Of a stretch of 64,000 bases of DNA, positions 35,601-50,600 are shown in pieces. A model generated the notes under the pieces. That model had not been told where the DNA came from. It ran no database searches and saw only the letters and a program-made list of their open reading frames with translations. The stretch is taken from assembly GCA_050084515.1 (NCBI GenBank), contig CM114273.1:43648001-43712000 (forward strand). The letters run 5' to 3'. The translations under genes and the position numbers were made by a program. Source of the DNA: Blasia pusilla (Eukaryota > Marchantiophyta > Marchantiopsida > Blasiales). How positions within the stretch are numbered: the stretch's first letter is position 1; the number at the start of each line of letters is the position of its first letter.

Positions 35601-38600
35601 CTCTTGGAGACAGTATTTTGTGTCAAATCACAAATTGAATGGGAGGGAAAGATTAAAGAATCTGGAGGGTAAACATAGACCACAAATAATTACATGGACC
35701 AATGAGTGAACCCTACGACTGAAGAGAGCTAAGTGCGGAAAGCGATGGAGGCAATTCACCAGTCGACAGAATAAAGAAAAATTACATGCCAGAAAATACA
35801 TGGTTACCCTCAAGACCACTGGGAAAGGATCTATTACCCAATGCGAATGATGGGGTCAATAGCAACATCAGTAGTCTGACTGCTTGTAAGACGGTTCAGA
35901 TTCCACTGCTTAAACATTTCATGAAGGCGCCAAATTATTGGCTCATGGATCCTTACAAAAAATGCCACGCTTGGAATACTTGGACCCTGGAAAGCAATTC
36001 ATGGGAATTTTAGAAGATTGGCCCAACGAATACTTTTGAACTTATATAAACAGTCGCAAAGCCAAGCGAACAACAAAAATCCTTTGTGCAATTAAAAGTC
36101 TGCTCTATCACATGATTCCTCCTAACCAGAGCACTGATTGGAATCACTTGGTATCAACATGGATGCATACAGTCACTATCACTAACACCATCCTGACCAT
36201 ATTCGTGAAGTCCATCCAGGTGCAAGAAAATCCATAGTATTACATACTTCACATAATGTTCGACATTGTATGTTGATTTAAACCCTTCTCAAAATTGTGC
36301 CTCTTTTAAAGAGTAATTGTCTTTGAAATATCTACTTGAACTTGCCATGACATGCTCAAGCATGAAAACTCCTCATTATGACAGAAAAGGAAAGATATTG
36401 GCCAAATTGTGGATATCTTCATCTGGATAGATACGTAGATAGGAACCAACCTGTATGCCAATGTACGGATATGAGTATTTATCAGAGAGCCCCTTGTCTT
36501 CTGTAGTCGCCGTCAGTTTGAGAAGAAATTCAGGTCGATTGCCTGAATCTTGTGGACTAAACAGTACAGGCATTGGGGTCAACGGCAGCTGGTTATCAAT
36601 CTGAAGACCGTCCACACGGAGTTTATACCTAGAGAGTATCCAAAGCAAAGTTAAATTAGGTCTACATACAGATGCAAGAACCCCAAGTATGCAAACAAAA
36701 CTGCACACAATGGCAACAGCCTGAAACCAAAAGCGGTGACCAGAGTAAATATTGAAGGAATTGTCAGGATATGAATCAGCCTTAAATGCCAGGCTGTACA
36801 TGTTGGAAATATTTAACAAGGTCCAGGCTGGAAGTACAATATGTAGATATACTTGATTGTAACTCCATTACTTTGCAAAACTTTAATTTGGGGACCTAGA
36901 TAGTGGGTCTGAAGTTAGGATTAGGTGAGGTTGTTGGGCAAGACAGGGAATTCACATATAAGTGGAGTCCTGGTCACTTTCAGGCTACAATGGGTATACG
37001 TCATATTCCGGACCCCTTTTGCCTTCTTGCACTTTGATGATGTGCTTATTGAAGTGTGTTTATGAAGTGTCCATTGCCTTTGGTTCTTGCATAATCAGGA
37101 CTGCAAAGCACTGTGCAGAGGGTGGAGGCGCAGCTAATTTTGAGTCCTCATTGCTTACCACCAAGCCACTAGAGAGTAAATTTCCAACACAACATTGGAC
37201 TTCTAGCCTGGTTTGCTAGAAAAATTTGGATGATACACAAAGACTTATTATCAACTTTGAAACTCACCGACTTGTACCAGATCCCAGTCCTGTTGCATAT
37301 GACAGTGTAAGGTTCTGCATTGTCACATAAAGCAACTCCTCTGGAGTGTGGTCAACAATCGAAATGCCCAGCTCAGCTAGTTCCAAAATGGCATGGAATT
37401 GATTCTCATTCCCATTGGCTGCCTCCACTGGTTCAGAAGTCCGAAGTGTTGATGCTTGTACACCAATAGGAACAATTGACATATCAGAGTCACTTGGTTT
37501 CCAATCTGTGACCTTCACCACTTTCATGATACCCTCTCTGAACACCCTCACTTGCAATGCTGCCACTGGACCACCCTTTGTTGGCATGGGCTGGAAATCA
37601 GCAATTTCATCAATGCTGAACCTTCTTGCTGTTAATGGATCTGCTCCATCAATGAGAAGTTCCAGGAGACGTTCTCTTTGAAGATCTTCCCATGCAAATG
37701 AGTTAGAAGAACCAGGTTGAAGGAGCTGCCATGAATCCGCTGTGCCATCTACTTGACGATAGCGAAACGGTAAAACTTCTGATCGGTTCTCAATCCTGAG
37801 GTCAGGGATTACAGTCCCAGTCAGTCAAAAAGTCGTGATCAGGTAAAATTATGGGGATCAGCCTAGTAACAAAGCAATCATCCATTTTCATAATGCAACC
37901 AACGATAATTATGCTCAAAGTTTGAGAAAAACAATTGATGGACATTTCATTTCTGACCTGTATGCAGTACGGGGAGATGCCCTTCGGAATACAACCACCA
38001 ATCGGGACCCCTTAACTCCACTGCGAACTTCAGTCTGCACAACGAAAGGAACTTTCTCGTCCCCTTGCAAGACGATTCGCATCATACCCTCACTTTCTAC
38101 ACTGAAAGGTTGACTCCATTTGTACCCTTCCATACATATCTGACGACAGAGAAATAAGACTGTTAGCTATCATCTATATATATATATATATAGGAATCAC
38201 CCACAGCATCCATCGTCTAGTCTGGAATTTGTCTCTAAGACACTCTTACCAAAATAGTCTTCATATAGACCTACTGCATAATAACAGAAAATGTCGCATG
38301 TAAGGTAGTAGTATCCACAGTTCCCAAAAATAGACTCTCAAGAACAAAAATAGAGGTTCTTGAGAAAGTACTCTTAAAAGTTCCGGAAAAGCTGTTGACT
38401 GCCAGAGAATCGTTCTTGCTGAGTCGTTGGGGTAGATGAGTTCCTCATTCTCAAGTTCAGCTTGACGTAGGCAAATTCTTTGCCCAAGTCGGTTTATAAA
38501 GACTGTATGTGGTTGGAGGTGCACCACCTAAAGTACAGTTATACCCACAAACAAGTATGTTATTCCAAGGTCTATCTGCATTTACTACTTGCATGAAGCA

Positions 38601-41600
38601 GCCAATCTACCTTTCTTAAAGTTGGCATACCATACCAGTTGCTACTAAAAAGAAAGACCTGGCAAATTAGTATAACACTCTGCTTTTCTTGTTTGTAACT
38701 CTAGGAGGCAAGTGTTCTGCACGTTTTAATCAGTTCAATAATTCGGCAGGTCTGGACAGCATATTCTCATGAATTTCACTCTACTGCGCTTCTGTGCTCG
38801 TGGCACTACATTCTAATTTTGCACTCTGTATTTATCTGTCTTCTCTATCACCTCTTTTTCCACACCCAGTGAGGTCGATGTTGAATTCAAGGAAACATTG
38901 TGATATTCAGTAAAAACTTCAAATACTGAAAAATCATTCATTATCATCTCTCTTTGCAGGGCTCCTTGGGGTTTCTTTTATCTCCTGGAAGGAAAATCCA
39001 TAAAGACTTCAGAGTAATTGGACTGCAACGAATGGAATTGTTACACTCCCACTTATTTAGATGCAAAACAAGAGGACACATTACCTTCGTACGATCTGAT
39101 GACATGTCCAAGAAAGCCGACATCTTGTAGTATGCTCCATTTCCATCCACTGCCCTGAAGTCTACCCACTCCATCTGACAAAACCAGCACAAGCGTTAGT
39201 TCAAAGTAAACATTGTGCACTAGCATGAAAAAAGGCCCAAGTTATGTTGAGTTCGCAAAGACATCGAAAATGAATAAACGGTTTGACACCTTTCAGTTAA
39301 CATTCACACTGGGAGAATCCAATATGAATTAATTTGGGTATAAAGCTATATATAACAAAGAACTATAACTATATGCCACTGTACGAGAGACAACTTAGCG
39401 TCTTTCAATGGGGCTTTGCAAATAAAGAAGCAAATAAAAAATGTTCCCCAATGTACCTTGAGACACATAGGCCACAAAGACCGTGCAAGAGCTCAATTTC
39501 CCTCCACTCCCCACCCCCATTCCATACAGCAGAGCAATGAATATATAGGAAAGCCAAAGCCAACTGACACGACTAGGTAACTATCTATTACTCACATTTT
39601 CCTCGAAGTCACGAAAGGAGAGGGCAGAGCTGCAAAGAGTGTTGTTCCCAATTGTGACGGAAAGCCCTAGCCGAGGAGAAAGTCTGCCTCCTTCAGCATT
39701 ATTCGCAAGAGAGAGTCCCCCAATGCGATCTGACAGAGCTTGCAATGAGAGCATCACAGGTACACCAGATAGCTGTTCAACCAGTTCTAGGCTCTTCACC
39801 ACCTTTTGAAGATGTGATTTACTAGCTTCACCCGCACGGATTGGGCGCCGTGCAGCCTGCTTTGCTGCTTTAGCAGCTTTAGTAAGCCAGGAAGAATCTC
39901 CAGTTGATCCTCCACTAGGCTCAATTTCAACCAATCTATAAGAAAGAGGTAGTGAAGCATCGTTGCAAAGCCAGTATGGAACAAACAAGCGCACTATCTT
40001 AGAGGAACCTGTTGTGCTTCCAAAGTCATTCTCCAAACTAACACGAAGCTTCCTGCACATGCTCCAATTACACGTACTCTGATGTTATTAATAAAACAAA
40101 CACCTTCAACTCTGTTCAGAAAAACAACATACAGTATTTTGTCAGGCCAAAGCATAATCATTCCAGTTAAAAAAAGTAGGAATAGTTCAGGCCAGGTTGC
40201 TTTTCAGGCTGAATAATAGTAGGCATCCCATGTTTCCATTACTCGTAAAGTTCTGAACTGGTGACATAGAAATCCTAAGCACTTCTTTCCTTTGCCATTT
40301 TTAAACGTACCTTCCATTTTGCTGATTTTGGATCCAAAAGCCCGATGGTAGAGTCTCGACTGACGGATCAGATATAAGCACGACCTCCTACAGCAGCCAC
40401 AATAAGAAGTCAACTTGCAGTTTAGATATGAAGAACCTATTGGAATTTAGTCAACAACCTCATGGTAGTCTGAAAACTGTGTTGCTGTTGCTCATTACCT
40501 TTTCAGGCTTCCATCCACCTTGGGCCAGCCATGTCAAGTAAACAGGTCTTCGTACATCTACAAAGTGAAGGTGTACACTGCCTCCTGCAGAAATCACATC
40601 TTGATGACGCTTAAGTAAGTTCCCTTCTCTTGGCTTTTCCCATATTATAAACTCGGCCTTACAAGGCAGCCTATTTTCAAGCTTCAGAGGGGCATTCACT
40701 GATAGCCTCCAATCATAAATCGCTTCGTTCAGCTCAGAGTACAAAATGCTTGCATCTGCTTCCATATTCAGCCAGCAGAAGCTCTTTGATCCACTGCCTG
40801 GAGCCGGGAGACAGAGTAGCAATTCTTCTGTCTTTTCAAGCTGATTCAATAAAAATGCAGAGACAGGTACTCCATTTTGAGTCACCCGTGGCCCAGACCT
40901 GTTAATAGATTGGCCTACATCTTCATTGCTCCGACTAGAACTTGAGATGTTGGTTTCCCCAAGAGCACGGCCCCATGAGTACTGAACACGGTCAGTATGA
41001 GGCCGAACCTGAACGCAGAAGTCAGTCTTTGAATCAATACTTGACCACGGAATGGAGATTGCTGCACCAGGCTGGACAAGGCCTATAATGTGTCGTGTTC
41101 GTACATATTTACTCTCAGGCACACGTTGTCTGGTGCGCACCCAGCGACGGCGCCGAGCAAAGTCAAATGTTGACTTCTTGCTTGCTTTCATAGAACTGGG
41201 GGGCCACTTTAGACTCTGGAAGTCTGCACCATAGTACCAACCCTCATTGTCTACATGGTTTCCCTTCTCCAGGGCCCAATCAGACGTCCAAACCCAACCA
41301 GGTGGCAACTGCTTGTCTAGAAAATCCTGTAAAGATATCACAAAAAATGATTAGAGTAGAATCTCTTCCCTACTAAAAGAACAACTAAGGTTTTTGCCTT
41401 CTTCATGAGGCAATTGAGAACTTCCTGCATTTTTCTAAGCAGCATATTCACCAGAAAAAAAATAATAAGCAAGAGGTCAGATTTAATCTCATTGAGGATA
41501 GACATGGATGTATACCTGTGATGAAACAGAGAGGTCACCGTTACTCCAACGCCCAGGGTCAGTTGGCATCAGATGGCCAGGCCACTTGCTACCCCATCCT

Positions 41601-44600
41601 CCAAGAGGTTGGAATCGCTGATTCTCAAAAACTTCCTCAGCAATAACATCCGGTTCATCAGCTGCACCCCTACCTCCATCAGGTGTATTGAGACGAGAAA
41701 GAGGACAGATGCAAACTGCTAAAACTATGTCGGTGTTGTTAAGAACCATGACAAGGCTTCGCACTTTGACACACTTCAAGCCTTGTTGCATGGTAACTTC
41801 AACCGCCAAGTGCTGCTCCCCAATTTTTTTGGGGATTGTTCCCAGTGTCAAAACAGATCGTATACCAGTCCAAGGGCCTTCGGTGTTGGGCGAAAACCAC
41901 AAACCCATGTCACTACTGAGAACAGCCTCCTTCTGAAATCCTGTGCTTGACTCTCCATTGATTTGCTGGCTTGGACCAGATGTAAAAAAGAACATACTGA
42001 CTGATATGGACCCACTGCTTGCCTTTTCAGAACCACTTATGCTTTCCTGCATTAGTTCCATCCGCTAGAATGAGGTGTGTGCTCGAAAATTTAAAAATTA
42101 GTAATTTGGTCTAGACAGTAGTTTCTTATCCATAGCAATTTCAAGATTCGTGGCCGTCTAAATGAAATCCAGTAGGCCCGTTCATAATCGTTAACATGAA
42201 GTAACTAGCAGTGCATTTAGTGCAAGACAAATAAATAAAGGCCCATCAACTTGTTGTCATGGATTTTGGTTGGATACCCGCTTTCGAGGAGGATGCAGAG
42301 GAAAGGACTTTCCATAGCTTGTTGGCCACGAGGAACGATGAACTATAGACTTCTTCAAAAGGCTCCACATAGACGATGGAGAGGACCTGCTCCCACTCGA
42401 GTCTTCCATAGGTATTGAGACAACGCCCACGGCTTGCCCTAAAATATGGCATGCCCACTAATCCTGATCAGAATTGCAAGGAGAAAGCCAGATATTATGT
42501 TTATTACTCGTTATGGACTATCATCTGCTTTCTTCATTCTAGTTATCAAAGAAAGAGACACCACTAGTATGACTTGTGACACAAAGAATTATTGGGATAT
42601 GCTCCTTACCTATCTTTGACAGAGGGAAAGAATGACACCAGAGTGACATGACAGTTAACCTAATCCTAAACATCAAGCTACAAGAAAAGTCAACCCTTAC
42701 AATCAGGGAACCTCAATTCCTGCAAGTATACATTCCTGTATGTCAATCTTCTTCCCTCACCTAATCAACAATGTTTTTGATGTACTACTTTTGTCCTGAT
42801 GTAGGAGAAATCTAGGATTCAAAGCATAATTCCAAAAACTTTTAAGAGATATATGATGATTCCAAGTTTCTGGCCAATAGGGACAAAATCTGGGTATTGT
42901 ATTCACATTTACATTGTTGTCCATTGACAAGAATGCAAATAAACCACTCGAGTAGGTACAAAACACTTGACAAGAGAATTCCGGTATATAAGAATAAAGG
43001 AATAACTTGATTTCTTGTACACAAGCACCCAAAGGCCATAGGGCATGAAATTACAAAGAGTGGGTAATGGGGATAGAGACACAATGAAGTGTTCTGAAAA
43101 CATAGTAACTTGGAGTTTACTATAGTGAACAGTAGCTTATAGAATTACTATAGTAACTTGATGTTTTAACATAGTAAATAGTAATTTATTGTTACCATAG
43201 ATTTACCTCAGTAACTCTGTGAATTACTATGGGCGGCAGGCATTAACCCTAAAACCGAGAACTTCATCTTTTGCCTGTATATAACCCCTTGAGGGTGCCC
43301 TGCCAATTTACATTCTCTCGCACCTTCTCGTACACAACTCTCTGAGCTTGATGAGCTGATTGACCAGCACTGGGTGTGCTTTGCTTACCTGAGTGGAGTG
43401 TTCTTCTGACCTCAGCAGTCCAGTGTGCTTCTACTTACAGAGTGAGTGGTCTGCTAACCTGAGGGCTTCAGTGAGTCTTGTGATGCAAGGTGTCTAGTAG
43501 TACTAACATGAGTGCTTGCTATTGAGATTTCTATTACTACTAACCTGAGTGGTTGCTGTTGCACCAAGTGTGCTTTGAATGCTAGGTAGTCTGGAGGTAC
43601 AAGTTGTCTAGTACTTTCCTCCACAATATAACCTGAGTGGTTGCTATTGCACCGAGTGTGCTTTTGAGATGTAGGTTGTAGAGAAACTCTGATGTTCTAA
43701 AATGAAGTCTTCATAATCTTAACATTAAAGAGGAACTTCGCCTGCTATAGTTGCAAATTATGTCAAGGAAGTTTTCATGCTTACGGCTCAGATAAGGGAA
43801 ATTTCTACAGAAATCATTCTTTGCAAGGAAGGCCAACATGCTAGTCGAATTGCACTTGCTCAGTTTGGAGAAACACCAACAAAGATCCAGCCAGAAAAGA
43901 TTGATCAAACTGGAAATCACCTCCAGGACACATTAAAATATTGCTTTATCCATAAACCTTAGAAAATTTAGGATGCAGGAACATATACCCTGGGTAGATT
44001 TGCTTAGAGATTGCTGGACCAGGGATGGACCGTAAGTGTTAGACGCTTATCGTAAAAGAAGGGGAAAACTGTGAATGGGTACCTTTGCCTCCCTTCGCTG
44101 CCATATTCGTCACAACTACTTCTAAACTTGCAGATGCCTGTTCAAAGACAAACCCATGTATTTCAATTTTGAACAAAAACCATGCTGATTCTTACTAGCT
44201 TACAGGAAACGCTCAAAAAATGGACTGCATTTAAGAAACTTTAACTATCCCAAATACAAACTGAGTACAGACTATGCCAAGACTAGCATCTACATTTTCT
44301 TGCATGCATCCAGATAACGCTCAAAACTTGGAGTGGATTTAAGAAAACTGAACTCCATGTCACAAGGGTTATTTAACATATTTCATCTGTAAACAGTACC
44401 TGCTGAGACACTTCAAAAACAAACACTTCGTTCCATTTAGCAGTAGCCAACAATGAATTTTTGCCTTGCGTAAGGGACGCCGGTTTCACACAACGAGATC
44501 GAGCACTCTGAGGTAGTGCTTTTTGAGTATCTGGTGCTTGTCGTGTAGCTACCACTCGTAAGGCACACAGGTAGTCTTGGCCATTCCCGTCATCATTCAC

Positions 44601-47600
44601 AAGTAGATCCTACATACAGCACCAGTATTGTGAGTATCATAAGGTGTCAGGTTTTAAGAAAATGGTGGTGACTGGAAGTGTATGCATGGAAGACCTTGAT
44701 TCCCTCCCCTTGGTTTCTCAATAACTTCACCACTTGGGATTAGCAATGTTTACAGCTTTAGAAGAGATAATTCCATAATCACTACCAATATAGACAGAGG
44801 ATTTTGATGCCCATGGCATCACTAATCAATAACTAAACCATCACCTTCATTAAGAAGCAGGGTCCACAGGAAAAATAACCTGAACCAACTAACATCTACC
44901 TCAACTTTTAATAGCTCCAGGGCGAAGACCGCAGACCAAAACCAAAGTCCAAGTCACTCGATCAATTTCAAGAAAAGATACTCCTGGACACACCTTAGCC
45001 TCAGAGACATGGACCACAACATAGTGGCGTGTCTGTCTTGCATCCGTTCCACTCATGAACTTGTCTGGGAATCTTGGAGGTGGCAGACGCACAGAAGTAC
45101 TCTGCTCAACAGCCAGAACATCAACCTTCTGAAAATTATCCTTGAAAGTGCGGAGATATAAATCACTTCCAAGGCTGTTCTGAATAACTACTTTCTCCAA
45201 ATCTTCCTCTTCGAGTGCAGAACTCAGAGTAGAATTACTGCCATCAATGTCCTCCTGTTCCTCCTGCAGTCACCATCGTCATTCAAGTCAATTGGTAGCG
45301 TTCACAGAGACACACCTGCTGATATTTCAACTATCAGGGGGCATTCTCATGGGAAGGCAGCCATAGTCATGTCCCATCCCTATTTTCACATGCTTAACAT
45401 GTTTTTGACATATTTTATCAAGATTTTGCTTTTGTACTCCATTTTCACTGTGTTTCCATCTTCATGAACAAATGGTTTGAACCAGAGGAGACGTCCTTGG
45501 GTGCCTGAACCCTGATTTTCAGGGTGATTTGGGACCCAAAGTCCTTGGTCCGAATTTTTCTTATAACTAATCTCAACCATCAAAATCACTCTGTACTTCT
45601 CTAGTACCTGCAACACACTAGGAGAGACATCCATAGGAACTGACTATAAGATCAGGCTGAGAAATAGATCTTTTTCCTCGCTCACCTTTTTTGAAAGTTA
45701 CTTCTACCTTGTAGGAAGAGCGTATTTTTAGGGAAAGTGAACCTAGAGTTCACCAAGCAACCTCTTGTACTTAAGATAGGTCTTTTAGGGTTTTGGTAGA
45801 CCAGGACCAGCCCACGGGTGCAAGCTCATCAGAGCCTCCTCATTCTCTTCCATACTTCTTTCAGTCCCTTTACTAGCAAAAATTCCTAGAAGCTGCCCTT
45901 CAGCTGGTGTGGTATGCTGGTCCTGGACCTGCTCCCAAACACCTACTGAATGTGTAGGAACTCCTGTGCTGGTAAAGGTTGTATGCTGCCTGAAGAGGCA
46001 CTGAATACACCTCATCTTCCTATAGAGAATGAATGAATTAAGTGATTTCTTGTCCATCCGGACTCAGTAGGCATCAACAGTACCATGATTTTGGGTTTAG
46101 TGCCATGCGACTTTGATTTGCAAATTAAAGTCCCATGGCAATAAACTCAAAATCACATACACTACTCCATCAGTTAAGTCTCTTGTTTTGCAACCATCCC
46201 AGTCGCTAGCACCGTCAAATCAGGGTGTTGTATCTGTTGTCACAAGGCTATGACAGGCCAAGGGAAATTGATTGGAACAATCAGAATGCCACACAGTCCT
46301 TCTTGAGTTCCCAAACTTCAATCAACATAGACTAAAATTCATAGATGTTCCTTTGCAGATCAACAACAAAACTTCAATTTTTTAACTACACAGAAACAGT
46401 TTCTTACCACTTGCAAATCCATACGAGTTTTTTCCTCAAACTCCACCTGCTTACGCCATGCCATCGCTGCACCAACTAACGTATCTACAGCTGCGGATGT
46501 CACATTAATGTTGACCACATTTGCCGCTGTGATCCGGAACCGCTTTCCAATTTTAAGCGACGCCTCTGCACTCACATCGTAAGATTCATACCTGGAAATC
46601 CAAAAAGAGTTTATAGATGAGTCTCTTAGTATCATCATCTGACCTAATTGCAACTTGGGGACAAGTTATGAGCATTCAGTCCAGTTGACTGCTCACATTT
46701 AATATCTCAGAATCTAAATCAAGATCTCCTCATGAAAGCACCTAATTTGCAATGAGAAGTGAGTCAGAATAACCTACTTGACAATGCCATCAAAAGGCTC
46801 AATCAGTGGTTCCCATGCTTCAAGTCTCACATTGAAGGTGGATGCAGCAATGCCTGTGAGAACCACAATATTAAAAGCCTCCGCACGCCCATGAGCAGCA
46901 AGATTGATGTTTGTAACTGTCATATCTACAACAGGAGTCATCTGAGCACCACAAAAGAGTCAAGAGATTATCAGAAGATTGGAAATTATCAAGAAAACTA
47001 TGTTATTCTACAAGAAGCTACATACAAAGACTCATTAAATCTGTCTAATTGAATGACAGATGGTAGCTTTACACTGAGAACATGAATCTCAGTGTAACCA
47101 AGAATTTAACTCCTGAATTATCCCTGGTGACAGTAATTCTGAAATCTGATGTATATAAACCGAAATTTAAGATACCACACAATCACTAGACTAGTTTAAA
47201 AAAAAAAATTTCAGGTACTGACCAGTTTTCATTCCAGTGACTTAATTTTTTTCATCCAACATCAATAACAAGGGAGAAGGAGAAAGAGACTTCTGGGCCA
47301 CCATCCTTACCAGACCACTCAAATCATCGTACACTGTTGCAGACAGCCGACCTATTTTCACTTCAGCTGACAAATTGTCCCTAAGTCTCTTCTTTCCTAT
47401 CTCTGCCAGACTGTATGCCATGCGTGCAGGAGGTCTCTCCAGATCAGGTCGTGCAATAAATGTGTGGGCCTGCACAAGATATAATTTACTTTATGAGTGA
47501 AAGAACTGTCCAATTATCACATAACATAGAACTATGGGACATCAATAGTACCTGATTTTCAACTTTCCACAAGCTGTAGCTGCTACGAATCGGACTCTGA

Positions 47601-50600
47601 GGACCAATACTCCAGCCCATGCTTGAGTTCTTATCTGCGGATAGGCTCCATAAGGCCCTCTTTGAAAAGTTGATCTGATTCACATTATCCTTCCGAACAC
47701 ATCGGATCAGATTTAACGATGGCATATGATATGTCTTGGTAGCAATGCATCCCAGAGCAACGTAACCTATTGGAGCAACTGGGAACCAGATGTAGACATC
47801 CTCAAATCCCTTCCCGGAAGTGTGCATCCGCGGCAAATACTTCGAGGGTCTTGCCAGTGTCCCTGCTTCATCGTCACGAAGAGCTATACCAAAGCTTGGT
47901 GGCTCCAATCTGACCCCACACACAACAGAAAGCAAGAGTGTTCAAAGTAGGAGATGGTGATAGAGTTTGTCGAGGTTATTTCAACCTAATCAACACATCA
48001 ACAATATTGTCATCGACAAATCAAATCATAAATCAATGTACGTCCAAAATAGGTCAATTGACCTACCCTTCAACGAGGCAATCACCAATTACTGCATAAC
48101 CAGGAGGAGGTATGGGTCTCCAAATTGAGACTACTCTTCTTGATTCTGCCCCTTTATCCCACCACATCCGCTCAAACTGAGCTGTTGTAATGCAGTTTCT
48201 GTTCAACTTGGAGGGAGAATCTGACATTGGTTCTAGTCGAGAGTAGCTTGGTCTCCTTTCCAGCCTTCTCCTGCTACCTAAATCCACCTGAGAAGATGAT
48301 TCAGAAGTTGGGCTTTCTCCTTCACTTCCACTGCCATCTACACCATACCTTAGTATCTCACGCAGATCACAAAGAAATGACCGGGGTGGAGGTTCTATTG
48401 ATGAATGTGCATAGAAAGATCCCGCAGCATTTTCCACTCGCCAAAAACTGCAGCCATTTTTGTGCTCTTCCCTGCTTTCATCGAGTTCAAATCTGATAAG
48501 AATCTGGAGGCTACATTCAGCAATAGTCTGTTGGCAATTGAAAAGCTTACAAAGGGCATTTCAAGAGCACATAAACTACTGGAGATCTCAGACAAAATCT
48601 ATGCTAAGTCAGCACATCAGCAAATGGCAGAACAAAGCAAACTCAGATCGAATGAGCCGCAAGAATAAGGAGTCAGAAACTTGATGTTTCTGCATGCACT
48701 ACTTTTCTCCCATCATTCTCAGTAATTCCAACATTAGATTTTAAACACTTTCTTACCCTTTAATCACTCCATATTGAATATGTTTACAAACTACCTCATC
48801 CTAAAACTGATACTTAAGTCCTTCAGAAATAGACTCCAGTCATTGCCGCTGACAGCGGTCAAACAAGTTTATGGGATGACACCAATATCCTACGATGGCC
48901 GATGTTGATATATCTCCACAGGTTTGTCTAATGTCATAAGAAGGAAATGCAAATATTTGCCAGCTTGTCTTCCAAATTGAATACAATCGAGTACGATTGA
49001 CGAACCAAAATAATGATAAATCCTACTCACCTAATGCAGCTAATGACAAGGGATTACCTTCTTCCAGGAGGTACGTAAAATACACAGTCGCTGATAGAAC
49101 TAGATGTCACAAGGTCAGAGCGAATGCAGTGAATCACACTTGTGGGCGGTGGGGCTTTTCCTCGTTGGACAACACAGCCTAGAGCAACATAGCCTGGGGG
49201 TGCAATTGGCACCCATATGCACCAAGTGTCACTATCCTCCACATTTACCTCCTCGTGTGGATCACTAGGCTTCCCATGCTGTATTTCACCAAGGGAGCAC
49301 CACAACAGTTCAAATGCAACAGGTTTCTTAACGTGCCGATACACTTTACTTACTGCCATCACAGCTTGTGACGGAGGTGCAGTTCTGCAGCAGGTACGCA
49401 ACAAGTATATCATAAATAACTTTGTACCACACATATATGAACTACTCATCTACTACTCTGATCAAGTCTTGGTAACAAGGGAAGGAATACTGCACAACTG
49501 GGAAGGAATACTAGCAACACAACACAGGAAATGCTATTTCATCAAAATATAGGCGAAGTCATTGTATCAAGAGCCACATGAAATCCTTATAGAAACAGCA
49601 TTTATGGTACCTGTGCGCATTACAACAACTCGCAGTAGGTATTAACAAAACACCTAAACCCTGACAAGGTAATTCCTATTCCAAGTTAATCAACTGTTTC
49701 ACCACAAGGATTGAATTTAGAAAAACACAGTTGAGAAGCGAAAAAGAGCACAAATTCTTTACACACTTGCACCTTACCCTGAGGTGGCACAATCACTCAG
49801 AATTGCATAGCCAGGTGGTGCTCTTGGTCTCCAGATAGTAACTTCTTGTACTGAGTTGCTTCCTGCAAAACCACCAGACAGCTTTCGCGTCAAACGTAAG
49901 TACCTATAAGATTCCTATTACAATTTCCCCCTCAGATTGCAGTAGATCCCCTCCCTGAAACATTTGAATATTTAGTGTTAGTATTTGTGAGTGACTTTGA
50001 CTATCAGAGCACGAGCATGTAAGCAGTCAGGCAATCATGTACAACTCATGGAGGAAACTAATCCAGACCTGTGTTCGTCACCCATATACGGTCAAAGTGG
50101 GTGCAAGGTAAAACTGGATAAGCATCCCCAAACTGAAATGTTGACACAGCATCAAGGTGAAAGCGGCGCACAAGGCTAATCACGTTGTATGAAAGACGCA
50201 TGGATATGTCACTTGTAACAACAAGCATAGATGTCTTGTCCTGAACACATGTGTACTCCGCAGTTATATCCAAAGGATCCACCACAACAATCCCTGAACC
50301 TCCCTCAATGGTAAGGCTCTTAACTTGGCCACTGATTCGTCGGTCCTTTCCTTTTGATGCAAACCTGTCGAGAATTAGAGGTGATAAGATACTGGAACCC
50401 AACCCAAAAAAGCTCTTAATCATCAGTGAAACATCATAACAAGTACTTGGTGCACCGGAAAATTAAGTTATCACCCTTAGTGTGAAAATCATTGTATTTC
50501 TTATGAAACAAACCTTGGGACCACCACATCCACCTGTTTCATACAAGTTTTAGAACTATTGAGCAATGTCAGAACTTCGTCTTGATGTCTGTATCCAAAC

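Noticed and set aside
43777-43962. Possible retroelement coding fragment next to LTR-like copy B
   Set aside because: 61 codons with no recognisable integrase, RT or RNase H motif.
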